Below, piece by piece: positions 62,618-64,000 of a stretch of DNA of 64,000 nucleotides. Under the pieces are notes generated by a model. The model had not been told where the DNA came from. It saw only the letters and a list, made by a program, of their open reading frames with translations, and ran no database searches. The stretch spans positions 1-64,000 of the forward strand of contig NZ_BNBE01000004.1 of NCBI RefSeq assembly GCF_014654895.1, written 5' to 3'. The DNA is from Streptomyces filamentosus (GTDB taxonomy: Bacteria; Actinomycetota; Actinomycetes; Streptomycetales; Streptomycetaceae). A program made the position numbers and the translations under genes. Every line of letters starts with the position of its first letter. The first letter of the stretch is position 1.

Positions 62618-63718
62618 TCAGCGGACGGGTCCGTCATCTGCGAGGCCATCTGTGTGGACGGTGCCGTCGTCGTCGAGGCGCGGATGGAGCGCTGCGGGGG
62701 CGTGGGTGCTGATGTCGGAGGAGCGGGGGCCTTCGGGCCCGTCGGGGCCCCAGCGCAGGAGGCGTCGGGAGCGGGTGACGCGGTAGACGGTGCCGTGGAC
62801 TTCGACCTGGTCGCGGCGGTCGGCGCGCAGTGCGTCCGCGGCCTTCGCGAGTTCCACGAGCTCTGCGGCTGCCTCGTCGGTGGTGCCGACGGGCGGATTG
62901 CGGGCGTCGACGGTGCGGTCGGCGTCGTACGGGATCAGGCCGCGGGTGCGGGGTTCCATCCAGGTCAGGGCGAAGTCCAGGGTGCGGCGGGCGTCGTGGG
63001 CGGTGGCGTGGAGGCTGCTGCCCGCAGACCACTCGCCGTCGCCGGACCGCTCGGTGATCAGGAACGCCGCCGGCATCAGCAGGACGTCCGGATGGCTCTG
63101 TACGGCCCCTGCGGAATCGGCGAGGACCTCGACGGGGAAGCGGATGCCGCTGTAGGCCAGGGGACGCAGGGCGACGCGTTCCGCCGCCTGCAGCGGAGAG
63201 AGGGGCGCGTCCGGGTCGAGGACGAGGCCGTCGTCGACCCGCGCGCTGCGGGCGCCGGGGCCCCAATCGAGGGTGAGGGGTTCGGGGTCGGTCGGCCGCG
63301 GCGTCTCGATGCCGCCGCGGCTGTCGACGGCCGCGTACTCCTCTGCCCGCACGACCCGGTAGCGGGCTCCGAGCACGGTGAGCTCGTCGAGGGGCTCAGT
63401 CTCCAGACGGGCGACCGCCGCCAGCAGCGCGCGGCGCTCCTGGCGGCTCTGCGCATCGTCCTTGGCACGGAACCAGAACAGCGAGTTCAGCGCGTCCCGG
63501 GCCTCCTGCGGGCAGCCGTGGGTGACCCCGACGACCACCCGCCACCGCCGCCCGCCCTCCGCGTCCTGTGCGGCTGCACCGAACAGGGGGCCCCGGACCG
63601 CCAGCCCGCTGTAGCGGTCCGCGGCGTCACGGGCATCAGCCTCCCTCACAGCGTCCACGGGCTCCACCGGAACCCTCACCACCACCGAGTCTCCCGGCCC
63701 CGCGTCCTGTTCGCTCAT
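62618..63718 (-). CDS. DUF5954-family protein
   Basis: 366 aa from ATG 63718 (MSEQDAGPGDSVVVRVPVEP). DUF5954-type landmarks: RGPLFGAAAQDAEGGRRWRV, LNSLFWFRAKDDAQSRQERR, LTVLGARYRVVRAEEYA and AFLITERSGDGEWSAGSSLH. The family is Streptomyces-rich, soluble and of unknown function; it often sits near regulators. The frame continues upstream to 63916, but that part is Pro-rich and lacks a good start. Confidence 0.8.
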   Translation of the reverse strand: MSEQDAGPGDSVVVRVPVEPVDAVREADARDAADRYSGLAVRGPLFGAAAQDAEGGRRWRVVVGVTHGCPQEARDALNSLFWFRAKDDAQSRQERRALLAAVARLETEPLDELTVLGARYRVVRAEEYAAVDSRGGIETPRPTDPEPLTLDWGPGARSARVDDGLVLDPDAPLSPLQAAERVALRPLAYSGIRFPVEVLADSAGAVQSHPDVLLMPAAFLITERSGDGEWSAGSSLHATAHDARRTLDFALTWMEPRTRGLIPYDADRTVDARNPPVGTTDEAAAELVELAKAADALRADRRDQVEVHGTVYRVTRSRRLLRWGPDGPEGPRSSDISTHAPAALHPRLDDDGTVHTDGLADDGPVR

Positions 63719-64000
63719 GTCACCATCGTCCCGGCCCCGGCGCGCCCGCAGCGCGGGATCCGCGAAATTCCACGTCGGTCCCGGGCCGATGGGCATGGCC
63801 GTGGTAGCGGGCGGAGGCTGAAGACGCGGCAACAGCCCCGTCCGCTGCCTGGGTTCAGCGACCGGGACTACGGGCGGGGGTGCAGCGGTAGCGGGGAGCG
63901 GAGCACGGCGGCCCATGGCCAGGCCGCCGTACTCTCACCCCTGGGACCGTCCCCGTGCGAGCGGGAAGCGGACACGGTGAAGACGCGTTCGGCTTCGTCG
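63719..64000. other. No gene recognised
   Basis: Only the open upstream extension of the DUF5954 frame; nothing else to the window edge. Confidence 0.4.

Noticed and set aside
1..64000. tRNA, rRNA or riboswitch genes
   Set aside because: No cloverleaf-like, rRNA-like or known riboswitch-like sequence was noticed on either strand by eye. A covariance-model search would be needed to exclude small RNAs.

Overview
The window is very GC-rich, uses third-position G/C codons throughout, and carries many families typical of Streptomyces: PadR, the secreted protein family often annotated ATP/GTP-binding, DUF5954, DciA-like DUF721, SpoIIE/HATPase/STAS regulators and an OleD-type macrolide glycosyltransferase. 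It looks like an accessory chromosome-arm (or integrated plasmid) region of a Streptomyces. No rRNA, tRNA or CRISPR array was seen. Gene remnants, insertion sequences, dispersed repeats and frameshifted genes are abundant.

Layout. 1-4.7 kb: two paralogous secreted peptidoglycan-binding/L,D-transpeptidase-like genes (the second frameshifted) divergent from an HTH-transmembrane-peptidoglycan-binding regulator. 4.7-10.6 kb: duplicated, decayed DNA with a HEAT-like protein, a 163-aa protein, an S51 peptidase, a small inverted-repeat element with a cargo gene, a lipoprotein and an AAA ATPase fragment. 10.9-14.2 kb: a 41-aa protein, an HTH/coiled-coil/TPR protein and ParA/ParB-like plasmid-partition remnants. 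14.6-19.9 kb: a secreted protein, a macrolide glycosyltransferase with a possible leader peptide, a PAP2 phosphatase, a PadR-membrane protein pair and a GlsB-type membrane protein. 20-25 kb: a VOC protein, a glycine-rich pseudogene, and HATPase and STAS regulators of the anti-sigma type. 25-34 kb: repeat copy 2, two insertion sequences, an orphan Rhs tip with a small membrane-protein partner, SUKH proteins and plasmid-maintenance remnants. 34-38.6 kb: an AraC regulator overlapping an HSL-type hydrolase, convergent with an HTH/NB-ARC/TPR regulator. 40.1-46.8 kb: an intact, translationally coupled lipid-modification operon (FAD oxidoreductase, DUF1365, two cyclopropane-synthase-like methyltransferases, DUF1295, alpha/beta hydrolase, DoxX-like). 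47.4-53.4 kb: an arsenic-type locus with an intact MFS exporter and flavoprotein but a broken second flavoprotein, a frameshifted arsR and an N-acetyltransferase split by a cargo-bearing IS5-family element. 53.5-63.7 kb: a DCC protein, small membrane proteins, a damaged GAF/SpoIIE phosphatase, a nuclease-like/PQQ-propeller fusion and DUF5954.

Themes. Three stand out: recurrent 3'-end modules (a conserved block followed by a hairpin) at five sites; mobile elements that carry single ~100-aa cargo genes; and a candidate defence protein fusing a nuclease-like N-terminal domain to a beta-propeller. The many single frameshifts are either real decay or homopolymer sequencing errors. Read-level data would be needed to tell.
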